This document shows, piece by piece, positions 18,751 through 30,587 of a DNA stretch of 64,000 nt. The first letter of the stretch is position 1; each line of letters begins with the position of its first letter. The translations under genes and the position numbers were made by a program. This DNA is from Rhizopus arrhizus (lineage: Eukaryota > Mucoromycota > Mucoromycetes > Mucorales > Rhizopodaceae): positions 310,001 through 374,000 of the forward strand of contig JAKZZE010000021.1 of the NCBI GenBank assembly GCA_024220505.1, written 5' to 3'. The notes below the pieces were generated by a model. That model saw nothing but the letters and a program-made list of their open reading frames with translations. It had not been told where the DNA came from and did not search any database.

Positions 18751-20416
18751 GATAAAAAATAATAAAGAAAAAAGAAGATTGGATTGAAAAAAAAAAATAG
18801 CAGTTATATAAGATTTGTCTGTAGATTTTTGGTTGGCCAAAGATGGATCAGTTACCTCAAGTGTAACATAAACAGATATGCAGCTTTCATTACCAGCGAC
18901 TGTTATCCAATATTTTTTAGGAAAGATATACTATAAAGCCTTTAGTGAGCAAAAAAAAAAAAAAAAATCAAAATATTGAACTCTCTTTGAAAAGAAATGA
19001 CATATGCCAAAATCAGAAGGTTAGTTATTTTTGTTTCAAAAAGTTGACATTAATTATTAAAAACAGATTGTAAGCTGGTTTTGGTAAGCCGATTCCTTAA
19101 ACAGTCCTCTGTGAAACCGTGTGGTATTTACTTTTTTTTTTTTATTTTCTTTTGTGATATATATTGACTGTGTATAAAAATAGACAATCATAATCAAAGA
19201 TAAAGTTTATAAATTTGCTGCACACTCTTGTATTTGTGATTGTTCAGCCTATACTAAAGGAAGAATAAATATTTTTAAATAAGAATTTATGTTTATTGTG
19301 TTAAATAATGAGTGTATTTGTACAACTTATTCTCAATTTCGTCATAATCAATTATGGAATACCAAAATCAGGTCAATTTGTTGACCATCTATTGATTCTA
19401 ACAAAATAAAAACTTTCATGTTGATCATAGAAAAAAAAAAATTACAAAAATAAATTGTGTTGTTTCCTTTTTGTGTCATAACTGAAAGTAAGAGTTGGCT
19501 ATAGTAAAATATATATAGGCTAATTTTGAAAAATATCATACAATGGATTAAAAAAATGTCAAAAACGCATTATAAACTCAGTTTCAAAATATAAACTTAA
19601 AAATAGGTAACAATTAAACCTGTTTACTCTTTTGAGCCATAATTAACGGTCAAAAAGATAAGGGTTTGGGAAAAGCAGCTGAGGTCCTGATTTTTTTTTT
19701 CAAAAAAAAAAGGGATCAACCAATTAAATCTAACCTATCAAACCCAGATTATAAACAACTTTAACGTATTGTGTTGCATGCATTGAGTTAAGACATTTAC
19801 TATAATAACCAATCTGCATTCTATAGTTAAGCTTGATCAAACTGATACAGAACAGCGGGTGCATAATAATGAATACAAATAGAATTTACTAAAATAACTG
19901 GCGTGCTAATACTAAGAGCACACAGATTAAACATACGATTCATAAGCAGATACTAAGGCTGCCTTCTTGCAAATGGAAAAGTAAACTTATTAGCTATAGA
20001 TATAAATTAATATCACTTGTCGATATACTTTGATAACCTTAAAAAACATATTGTGCTTCGGCTTGTTATAATGATGATTTTTATCTAGCTTCTTTCTTAA
20101 ATATACGCATCCTCTAAGAAAAAAGCAACAACCTCTAAGTTTGAAAACTACAAAAGCTAAACCTTCAAATCATCGCTTTGTGTACAGTCGTTACGGAAAT
20201 CATTGTCGTTTCTTTTTTAGAAAATTGTCGTTCTTTGAAAAATATATTGTTGCTGTTTGAAAATGCAATGTCTTAAAATAATTTTGTTTTGTCGTTGTGT
20301 GTTAGGTAAATTGTCGTTTTGAGAAAGGTCATATTGCCGTTTTCGGTTAGCCGTATTGTTGTCTTGATTTTCATTAACGAAGTTTTCTTTTGCCCTTTAT
20401 TTGAGCCCACTTTCCT
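18751..20416. other. No gene seen
   Basis: AT-rich intergenic sequence. Between about 20160 and 20370 there is a loose tandem of TTGTCGTTNT-like units (ATTGTCGTTTC, ATTGTCGTTCT, TTTTGTCGTTG, ATTGTCGTTTT), possibly the 5' flank of the transposase copy that follows. No clean terminal inverted repeat was found. Confidence 0.4.
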
Positions 20417-20431
20417 TTGATTCAAATTGTA

Positions 20432-21796
20432 ATGTCAAATGTATTTTATTATGAAGATGGACAAGATAATCTTTATGATGAGCAAGGGATGAGAGTATAT
20501 GACCCCATGGAAGACGTCTTGACTGAAGTCAATGACTCAAACATTATCCTGGAAACGCTAACTAATCAGAAGACTTACTTTGATCAAAAGCCTCTTGAGA
20601 AGCTGGTTGTAGACAAACCAAAGTGGTGTTAAGTCGGAAAAACGCACTATTGCAGTCTCAGTTTACACGAATTATAGCGATAAAGAAAGAGAACAATTCA
20701 TTGACAAAATGATTGAGTGTGCACAAGAAAAGGGAGCAACAGCCAGAGTTGCACGTAGTATGGGAATCAATGTTCGTAATGCGCAAAGATGGTGGAAACA
20801 GTACAGGGAAGACGACACTATGCCATACAAAAAAGGCAGTGAAATGAAAGGCCGTCCTAGTACTTTTACCAATGAGCATGATAGTTACCTCATTGAATTG
20901 ATAGACGACGATTCCCAGATAATTGTGAGCGATATTATGGAGAGGTTGACTGAGAAATTTGAGGGGTTTAGCATTTCTAACTCTCAGCTCAACCATCATT
21001 TGAAAAACGATTTATGCCTTACCATGAAGAAAGCCACTTTTGAAGCAGAAGCAAGAAACTCTAAAGAAAACTTGCAACAAAGATTCGATTGATTTATGCA
21101 ATGGAAAGATTCTGATCTCGACTTCACAAGAAATTGTGTCTTCATAGATGAGGCCGGCTTTCATATTAATATGCGGTTTAATTATGGAAGATCTGCTGCT
21201 AGAACCCGTGCTCGTGTAAAAACCGAAAAAACTAGATCACCTTCACATACAATCATTGGCGCTATTCACTCAGGTAGTGTCCTTTTTGTTCAGTTAAGAA
21301 AGCCTCCTTCTAAAAGGAAATACTGGGTCAACAAACTTCTAAAAAAAAACAGAAAACTACTAATAAGGGGGTAAAAAGAGCTGCCTCACTACCACCAGAG
21401 AACAAAACTAATTTTCCCAAGGGCACTGCTACTGCTCATTTCATTAAGTTCATAAATGAACTGCTGGATGTAATGGACTTGGATGAGAGTCTAAAAGGAT
21501 GTTACTTAGTCCTTGACAACGCATCAATTCATAAATCGCAACCAATGATACGGAAGATTGAGAAGAGAGGATACAAATTGATGCATTTACCACCTTATTC
21601 TCCAGAGCTAAATCCTATAGAGCAATTTTGGGCTTTGGTAAAGAGAAAGCTTAAACAAGGCCGTATGATGACTGAAGAAAACCTGTCAAGCAGAATCGCC
21701 GATGCATGTAATCAAGTCTTGATTAGCAATCTTTATGGCTTCGCAAGTCATTCTAAACGTCAAATTATGAATTGTTATAATAAAACTCCCATGTAA
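20432..21796 (+). pseudogene. Tc1/mariner-like transposase, broken (copy 1)
   Basis: A DDE transposase in pieces. An N-terminal ~65-residue part (FYYEDG, YDPMEDVLTEV) is followed by a frameshift near 20625. A helix-turn-helix part follows (GINVRNAQRWWKQYRE), then an in-frame TGA at 21090-21092 where the second copy has Trp (RFD*FMQW against RYDWYMKW). The first catalytic Asp is in FIDEAGF. A frameshift in an A9 run near 21345 precedes the second Asp in LVLDNASIH and the Glu in SPELNPIEQFW. The DDE signature and PYSPELNPIE box are typical of the Tc1/mariner/IS630 superfamily. Two frameshifts and one stop make it inactive. Confidence 0.85.
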
Positions 21797-21868
21797 TCGT
21801 ACTGCTTGTTAATTTTTTTTAGCGAAATACAAAGGATTGTTTAGCTAAAGCCGTTAAAAAAATTTATT
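21797..21868. other. 3' flank of the transposase relic
   Basis: A/T-rich junction between the transposase pseudogene and the left arm of the inverted repeat. No terminal inverted repeat is recognised. Confidence 0.3.
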
Positions 21869-21928
21869 AAAAAAAATTACAACCTCAACTCCTTCTTTCT
21901 GGTCATGACGTTGGCTACATTCTGCTTT

Positions 21929-22594
21929 CTAATAGTTTCCTTTAATCCATCCATCATTATATCTAATGCGTTCTTTCTTCCATTGTCTAAACCAAAAATT
22001 ACTAGCTGGATAATTGGGGCATTTTGCCTCCATCTCTACTGCTACCTTGACTAACAACTTCACATACACATTTTTTGCTTCCTGTCCATCCAAATAATTC
22101 TGCATCTCTTGAAAATTAACGATGTAAGCACCATTAACAGCATTTTCATAAAAGGTGGTGCGTGTAAAGGAGAGCCACAATTCAGCCATCATATCTTTGG
22201 TTATAGCTTGCTTACTGCAAAGAACATATAACAACTCGGAGGCAAAGTGATAGATATTGAATGCCTTATGTTTCTGTGATGCATGACCATAAAAATGTAC
22301 TGGAATAATTGGCATAAACTTCTTTAAATATGAATGAAGGCAGTGGTAGCCCCAAAGCTTGTATGAACAATTCTTAAAGTACTGATCTAGTAACTGCTCG
22401 GTGTTCATATATGGTTGTTGGGCTGTTGGTATCAAAATTTCACAGGTAGATTCATCTTGAAATTCAAAATTTCCAAGGGAAGAGCCAAGGAATGGAACTA
22501 AGTTACCATCAGTAAAAACATAGCCTCTAACCATCAATAATTCTATCATTCCAAAATAAATAGAAATTTCTTTGAAACCTTTATTCTTCGTCAT
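21929..22594 (-). CDS. Unrecognised protein, C-terminal part, within the inverted repeat
   Basis: 221 aa from an ATG at 22594, ending WIKGNY. I do not recognise the family; it has no signal peptide or membrane segment. Visible features are a C/H-containing centre (KLWGYHCLHSYLKKF, HFYGHASQKHKAF) and a W-rich C-terminus (ELWLSFTRTTFYENAV, NFWFRQWKKERIRYNDGW). The ATG overlaps the stop of the upstream ORF in ATGA just after an A8 run, so the two ORFs were probably one gene separated by a frameshift. The context (transposons on both sides, inverted duplication) suggests mobile-element origin. Confidence 0.5.
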   Translation of the reverse strand: MTKNKGFKEISIYFGMIELLMVRGYVFTDGNLVPFLGSSLGNFEFQDESTCEILIPTAQQPYMNTEQLLDQYFKNCSYKLWGYHCLHSYLKKFMPIIPVHFYGHASQKHKAFNIYHFASELLYVLCSKQAITKDMMAELWLSFTRTTFYENAVNGAYIVNFQEMQNYLDGQEAKNVYVKLLVKVAVEMEAKCPNYPASNFWFRQWKKERIRYNDGWIKGNY

Positions 22595-22957
22595 TTTCTT
22601 TTTTTTAACTTGCAGACAGGTGTGGTGTAAAAATCTGATACATCCAAGCCAAAAGCGCTATCGTCGTGTGATGGTTGATTGTGCCAAAACAAATCAAAGT
22701 TGGTGACCAAGATTGAATGATTATCGAACTTGGCGATACAATTTACAAATCGCCTTATTTGTTCTAATATTTTATTGTGTCCGTTTACCAACATTGGTTG
22801 TGTATCTAATTTCAAGCCATTGACATGCTCATACTTGACACCGTCCCTTAATGCTTTTTTGAATAAATCTTCTACATGATTTTCTTCTTTTTGTTTAACT
22901 TCGATGGTCGTTGCTATATTTAATGATTGCTTTAAAAAGAAAATTACGCTTGAATTA
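22591..22957 (-). pseudogene. Unrecognised ORF upstream part, truncated by the inverted repeat
   Basis: The open frame (22591-22980) begins inside the right arm, where it is merely antisense to the duplicated coding end, so its true N-terminus is missing. The genuine part starts near 22957 and contains HVEDLFKKALRDGVKYEHV and HSILVTNFDLFWHNQPSHD, ending KLKKRK. It then runs out of frame at an A8 tract into the ORF at 21929-22594. No family recognised. Confidence 0.45.
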
Positions 22958-23206
22958 TGGCTCTCCTTTACACGCACCACCTTTTATGAAAATGCTGTTA
23001 ATGGTGCTTACATCGTTAATTTTCAAGAGATGCAGAATTATTTGGATGGACAGGAAGCAAAAAATGTGTATGTGAAGTTGTTAGTCAAGGTAGCAGTAGA
23101 GATGGAGGCAAAATGCCCCAATTATCCAGCTAGTAATTTTTGGTTTAGACAATGGAAGAAAGAACGCATTAGATATAATGATGGATGGATTAAAGGAAAC
23201 TATTAG
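22904..23206 (+). pseudogene. Inverted second copy of the unknown ORF's C-terminus
   Basis: From ELWLSF to WIKGNY the 84 residues are identical to the end of the minus-strand ORF 21929-22594. The first ~18 residues of this frame derive from the spacer and are spurious. It is a coding fragment carried by the right repeat arm, not an independent gene. Confidence 0.7.
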
Positions 23207-23266
23207 AAAGCAGAATGTAGCCAACGTCATGACCAGAAAGAAGGAGTTGAGGTTGTAATTTTTTTT

Positions 23267-24899
<1,633 letters not shown>

Positions 24900-25437
24900 A
24901 AAAAGTACAGAAAATAAAATAAAATATAGAATAAAAAGAAATACAAGTGCTTCTACGACAATCTCTTTCTTTTTTCGCTATGGTTTGCAATTCTATGCTG
25001 TTTGCTTATTTTACTGTGGCTAGTTATATTTAAAATATTGGGGGAAATTTATTTAGCACCAATAGTAGCATTAGACCAGTAATAGCGAGGATATATGTTT
25101 TAATCATGGAATTCTTCTAATCAACTTGAAGATAATTATTTTGCAACTTTTCTTAGGATTTGAATTATGGACACAAAAAAAAAAAGCCAATTTGGATAAG
25201 TTGAAGAGAGTGGAGCAGGTGTGCATGTAAAGCATGATATTAGCAATGATGATTTGGAAGGCATTGTATGGTATTTGATCAAAGAACGGGACCTGATAAA
25301 GAGAGACTTTAGAATGTGACTGTAACTATGAATACAACACTTTAAGCTCATAATAAAATATAGTAATCGTATAAAGTATGGGATATGGAAATGATACTTT
25401 TTTATTACAAAATTAAACAAGAATAGAATAGAAGCAA
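24900..25437. other. Intergenic, no gene seen
   Basis: 3' flanks of mdm35 (plus) and of the minus-strand gene to the right, which converge here. The ORFs at 24817-25023 and 25136-25420 lack any recognisable feature. Confidence 0.4.
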
Positions 25438-27429
25438 TTAAAAAGGGGACATGTGATGAGATTTATAATTCAGTCTTGGACGATGTGGTTTAACAAACTG
25501 TGCTATTGGTTCAAGTGTTACTTTTTTTACAAATTGAGATACGAGCTTTGTGGTAAGTTTGGCTGTCACCAAATTTTCGAAATAAGGTGCTTTGTTGGTA
25601 TGGTGACTTGATGCCCTAAGAGAACTTGCCCCAGAATCGAATGAGCTAAACGAATGAGCCCTTCTGAGAAATTCACCTTTTATAGGTGCTTTTATAAATT
25701 GGGCGTCAGTATCAAAGGATATGCCTGGATCTAATTCATCTACAACTTGTTTTTTCATTTAAACATGTCTTTTTCTTTAAAAAGGTTCCATTTTTAATAC
25801 ATACCTTCATTCAGTTGCTCCTCTCCAAAGACCTTTGGATGACTTAGCATAGACCTTGAGACTTGTTCATGATCTGGCGTGGGCAATTGTATTTTCCATA
25901 TTGTATTTTTTGTATATTTTTCTTGAATGATGTCCTCGTCGATACATAAAACATTATTTCTGGATTTCGAGTTATTTTGTTTTTTAAAATGTTGTTCATT
26001 AGCCATCTCTGTTCGCAATGACTTTTGAAGAGGATAAAAGGCTGTTAACAAGCCAACCTGCTGTAGTTGAATGTCATCATCTTCTAAAAGTGGTTTTATT
26101 CTTCTGATGTGTTCATTGATGTTGAGTTTGATGTCAAGTTGATAGTCAGTAACATATTTTAGTTTGTTGTTTGGATACTCTAAAGACCAACTTGATTTCC
26201 CAAATTGAGAAAAGTCAGAGGATAACAGTGTCAGTGTCTTGGTTCGCGAAAAGTGTAATTGCTGAGGTATCATTTCATCGTATTTTGCTAGCCTGCGAGA
26301 GAGTGTCATTGTATGATTCTCTGCTGATGGTGATGATGGTTGATCCACAGAGGGAAATTTACAAGCTGGTTGAATATAAACCTTTGAAAATCCACTCAGG
26401 ATACTTGCTGACGTATATTCCTCAGTCAGAGGAGACCAAGTTAATTTCCAAAGATATTGCTTGCTCTCTATATCTGATAAGTGATTTGCGGCTATGGAAC
26501 GAACTACAAAAGGATGATCTTTTTCTGTATACTTTTGCTTTAGAGTTGTATCCCAGTAAAGATAACTCTTTGTTGCAACATTGAATATCTTGATAGGTTG
26601 ATAGGCAATGATGTGCACAAATCTGGATTGGATCATACCACGAATCATTGATTTATAAGGCTCATCAAAAAATTCATGAAGAGGTGTTAAATCCAATCGA
26701 GTTACAATCATACAGTCGCTAAAGAATCTATAGAGTGAAAATGGTTTGTTTCGTTCTTTTGTTTTGTGTTGATCCTTTAGAAAATTTAAAGCGTGATAGA
26801 AATTGTTTGTGCTTTCTGAGTTATTATTAAATGTGTAAGATTTGGAAAGGTGCTGTTTATAGCCTATTTTGGTATTAAAAATAAATACAATGATCCTTAC
26901 GTTATTTTTTACCCAACATAATTTTTCTAGGCCAAAAATAACCAAATTCGATCCATAAAGATAAAAGTAAAGACCATTGTGTATCTCTATCTGATTGATT
27001 AAATATATCGTCTATTCTACTCTGTAATGTCTCTGTTGGTCTTAATATCTTATCTACATTAAATACAGCATGTTTATCTATTTGGATCGAATGCAAAGTA
27101 TGTCGAGTGATTGATGTAGTTTTGTTATTTGAGTGAAATAGCATGTAAAGGTCAGATAAAGACTGAATTAAACTATCATCGTTCATTGTAGTAACAGCAC
27201 TAGATTCAATGAGATTGTCAGTCCATGAAGCTTCAGACACAATTTCAGTTGTAATGTAATCATCATTGTTTGAATAAATCATTGTTATTTTTGGCATAGT
27301 TTCCAATACAAAACAAGCTTGGTTTGCCAGTGTACCATTTGGACAAATCCCTTTTCTCCAATCCTTTAATCTTTCTAACAGTTCTTGAGTATCGCTTGGA
27401 TTTAATTCACTTGATTCTAATAAGACCAT
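25438..27429 (-). CDS. Unrecognised three-exon gene, 625-aa product
   Basis: Exons 26913-27429, 25805-26863 and 25438-25739 join in frame (phases 1 and 1). The last acceptor could also be six bases upstream without changing frame. The start at 27429 (MVLLESSE) is preferred over an upstream in-frame ATG at 27525, since the extension is a low-complexity S/F/L stretch from a GA-rich tract. I do not recognise the protein. It is soluble, with WRKGICPNGTLANQACFVLE near residue 30, RLDLTPLHEFFDEPYKS in the middle and a Ser-rich basic C-terminus (GEFLRRAHSFSSFDSG). The start lies ~150 bp downstream of the oma1 stop on the same strand. Confidence 0.65.
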
Positions 27430-27577
27430 GTAAAGAAAGTAAAGAGAGAGAGAGAGAGAAAAAGTACGAAATTGAAGAAAATAGGAAAGGGAAAAAAAAA
27501 GTTTATTCCGTGTTACTTGATACAATGGTCATTTGACTACACGCAGTATTAGTCAATTTTTAATGTTCAAGATCTTG

Positions 27578-29163
27578 TTACTTTTTCGCCTGTTTGACTT
27601 CTTTCAAATTAACTTTGTCAGTTTTCTTGAGTTCTATCTCTTTTTGCTCGCCTTTTCCTTTCTGCTGTTTATGTGGATTATTATCTTTTGGATGTCCATT
27701 CAATCGAATAGATTCTTCATAGATAACAATGGCTTCATCCAAATGTTCTATCATGTACTCTATTCTTTCTTGACTTGATGGATGAGTCGAATCAAACCAT
27801 TTGCTGGCTAATTCTACAAGATATTGAAATAAATTGGCGTTTAAACTTTCATATTTGTCTAGTGTCTTATCATTCTCTTTTCCTTGATTTATTATCACCA
27901 ATCCACTTGTTTTCTCTTGGTTTTCTCTTTTCTCTTTGGCTTCAATTATCATATTTTCTAATATTTCTATTGCTTGCCAGGTCTCTATTGCCTTTCTGGG
28001 ATCATATCCTGCTTTAGCCATCAATTTTAATCCTACAAGATCAGCCTACAACAAGATTTGATTTAAAAAATTAGACATGTTCACAAGTCAATCTATTACC
28101 TCTCTTTCTAATTGTCTGTTGTATGTCGTCTCTGATTCTAGTGTAATGAATGTTGAAGTGAAAACGCCAATATCTTGATTTACGTGCCTAATATACTGTT
28201 TAGTTTGTGTGTGTCATGAAGGATTTCCCCACATTACGGTCCAAGTATGTCTGTCACCATCCATAATAGACACCTTGCTATGTCATTAAACATAGACATA
28301 AGCTTTACAATCCCATGTTTATCAGCAATATGCCTTTGCAGTGTATGTGCCATCTCATGGGCTAAAATAACTGCCATTCTTTCCGTGTCACCTTCAGTAC
28401 AAGCATAAAACAGATTAAAGACAAAGATACGCGGCCCGATACACAATGCATTCACAACATTGTTATCATTAACAAAGTCCACCTGAAATTCTAATTTTGA
28501 CACAGATGGCTCAACGTTTTCTGTGCTCTTTATTCTGGTCTCCAGATCATCTGATGGAACCATCAAAAGAGTGCCTTCTTTGTTTTCCACCTGGGGCTGG
28601 TCTTTATCTACAGAATATCGCCGCACAGGAGCTCGAACGTCATCTACAGCAGCAGCAGCCAAATTATCGACGATTTCTTGCATCCATACCACTATTTTGT
28701 CACTTCTTGGTAGAATCATCTCTTGCTTTTCTTGCAGTAGCGTATTGAGAGCGGTGTTCATCAGATCTTGCTCTTGCTGCTCATTCAAGTAAATCAATCT
28801 CAGTCGGGATGTGTTTGGTGCTTGATCTAGCCCGACAGCAATAAAAAGAGAGAGACCGAGTAAAGGTATGCCGGCTAATGCTTTGTTGGTCCAGTGTGAC
28901 ATGCTTTGCTTTTTATAAAGCCTCAACAAGAGTAAAGTGGCTGATAGATTTGAAAACATTGAAATAAGGTTGATTACACTCGTTGTCTTTAAGGTACCAA
29001 TTAAAAAGGTCGGAAGAGATACCAGAGGAACCTGTGAGGGACGGCTGACATGAAATGGTCTAGGCTGAAGAATTGTTTTTTGGATAGCCAGAGTTCTTTT
29101 GTACGAACATGATGACAACCAGGGGCACAAGAAAGGATTGAACCTTGAAAGATGATGAACCAT
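27578..29163 (-). CDS. oma1: Oma1-type M48 metallopeptidase of the mitochondrial inner membrane
   Basis: Three exons (28238-29163, 28100-28187, 27578-28045) give 493 aa. A basic, Ser-rich N-terminus looks like a mitochondrial presequence. A hydrophobic segment lies near residues 95-112 (ALAGIPLLGLSLFIAVGL). The zinc site is AVILAHEMAH (HExxH, about 269-273), preceded by NALCIGPRIFVF. The third ligand lies in LEREADLVGLKLMAKAGYDP, assembled across the second intron. This is the M48C/Oma1 arrangement; Oma1 processes inner-membrane proteins such as OPA1 and DELE1 in animals and is stress-activated. The C-terminal ~60 residues are charged and variable. Confidence 0.92.
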
Positions 29164-30587
29164 ATAAGTAAGAAAGAGAGTAACTTGATTATATCTTTAT
29201 TTTTATATACATTTTAAAATCAAAGAAAAAAAAAACAACTGCTCCATTTGGCAAGCATTGATGGATACAGACATGCTTACCCTTCATAGAAACACATCAA
29301 GCGACTTTCTTTACACCCTATAAAACGAATCCCTCCCTTTTTTTTCATTTAAAGCTTAAAAGTCATAGAATAGTGATTATTACAAAAGAGGAGACTAACC
29401 GTGAGGTTCCCTACCGTCATCTACATCTTTCTTAGCAGACATGAACAATTCATATGCTTTCCCTAGACAGAATTCTTTGTCTATAAGAATCACACAAAAC
29501 AAAGACATACTCATTCACTGATCACGAAAACATCAACCTTTTTGAGATGCGCATGTTATTATTTACATTCTAGCTCCTACTGTCGCGCTTTAACAGAGAG
29601 CAGCGATCCCAAAGATTTCATGAATTGCAAAACTTGGTTACTTTTTTAATACATCTTCTCCAGACACACGTATTTCATGTACTGCAATTAATTCTAAAAA
29701 AGAAAAATAATTTTGTTCCTTAATCAGCATATAGGATGTTGATAAAAGAAGATTAATGTGACAGGGCGATCAAAGAATAGGAAGGTGAGTGATAGGATCA
29801 ATAGGAAATGATGCGAGAGAGGTAGGCTCCTGAATGATCTTGTTACAGTTTTATGCATCAACAGAGGTTTCTAAATATAAGTCCGATAATAAAAACAATA
29901 AACATAAGAATGAATTAGAAAAGCAAATGAGCCCAAACGGGGATGTATACAAAATAACAAACCACTGACAAAAGCGACTTCCCTCTCAATTTAAATGTTT
30001 GGCTGATAACACCTAGCATCTTTTTTAAACATGACGGTTAAAGATGTTTAAAGCAATTCTCACAGAGTGTGTTGGATCAATCTTGTTTCCACAAGATCAA
30101 AAAAGATGACAGCAAGAAATGAAAGGGTCATGATGAATCTCTGCAAGTAGAATGTATGTCTCTCCCCCCCCTTGTTTCATCATGTTCTTTTTACTATGAT
30201 TGATTCATGCGTCTAAAACCCTTTTCCTTTTTTGGTATAAATACAGCTTGCTTTTTTTTAATAGCCCTTTTTAACCAATGTTTTTTATTGTTTCATAAAA
30301 GAAAAAAAAAAAAAAAAAAAAGCCTTCAAAATATAATACATCCAAAGAAGAGAGAACAATGACGAATAGATATATAAAATATGTGTGTTTGTGTGTTGAT
30401 TGATTGTTGTTTAAAAATATATATAAAGTATATGAAGTTTGTGTGTGTAAATGTGAGTGTGTATGTGTGAGTGTATATAAATATGTATGTATATTCATAA
30501 TAAGGTATCTTTTTTTTTATATCTACTGTTCTTCACCACTGTTATTTCAATGTTAATCTCTGGTATAAAACATATCGAATGGTTTGC
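29164..30587. other. Intergenic with possible unassigned minus-strand exons at 29.39-29.71 kb
   Basis: Two minus-strand segments look coding. One is behind a T-rich AG at about 29695 (IAVHEIRVSGEDVLKK, followed by a GTAACC donor); the other is behind TTCTTATAG at about 29483 (KEFCLGKAYELFMSAKKD, ending at a TAG near 29400). The phases do not match directly, so a middle exon is missing or they are decayed. No family recognised. The rest holds TG/TA-rich low-complexity sequence (30365-30500). Confidence 0.35.

Larger units (their letters stand above)
21869..23266. repeat. Large inverted repeat: 309-bp arms, 780-bp spacer
   Basis: Left arm 21869-22177 and right arm 22958-23266 are reverse complements without net gaps (paired positions sum to 45135 throughout), and I found no mismatch. 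Both arms end outward in an A/T homopolymer after TTACAACCTCAAC. The arms contain the last ~84 codons of the ORF at 21929-22594, so a second, oppositely oriented copy of that coding end lies in the right arm. Either this is a foldback-type mobile element or an inverted duplication made by template switching. Confidence 0.85.

Noticed and set aside
18751..18840. N-terminal extension of the Sec63-like protein
   Set aside because: Encoded largely by a homopolymer stretch and pushes TM1 away from the N-terminus; the ATG at 18750 fits the Sec63 pattern.
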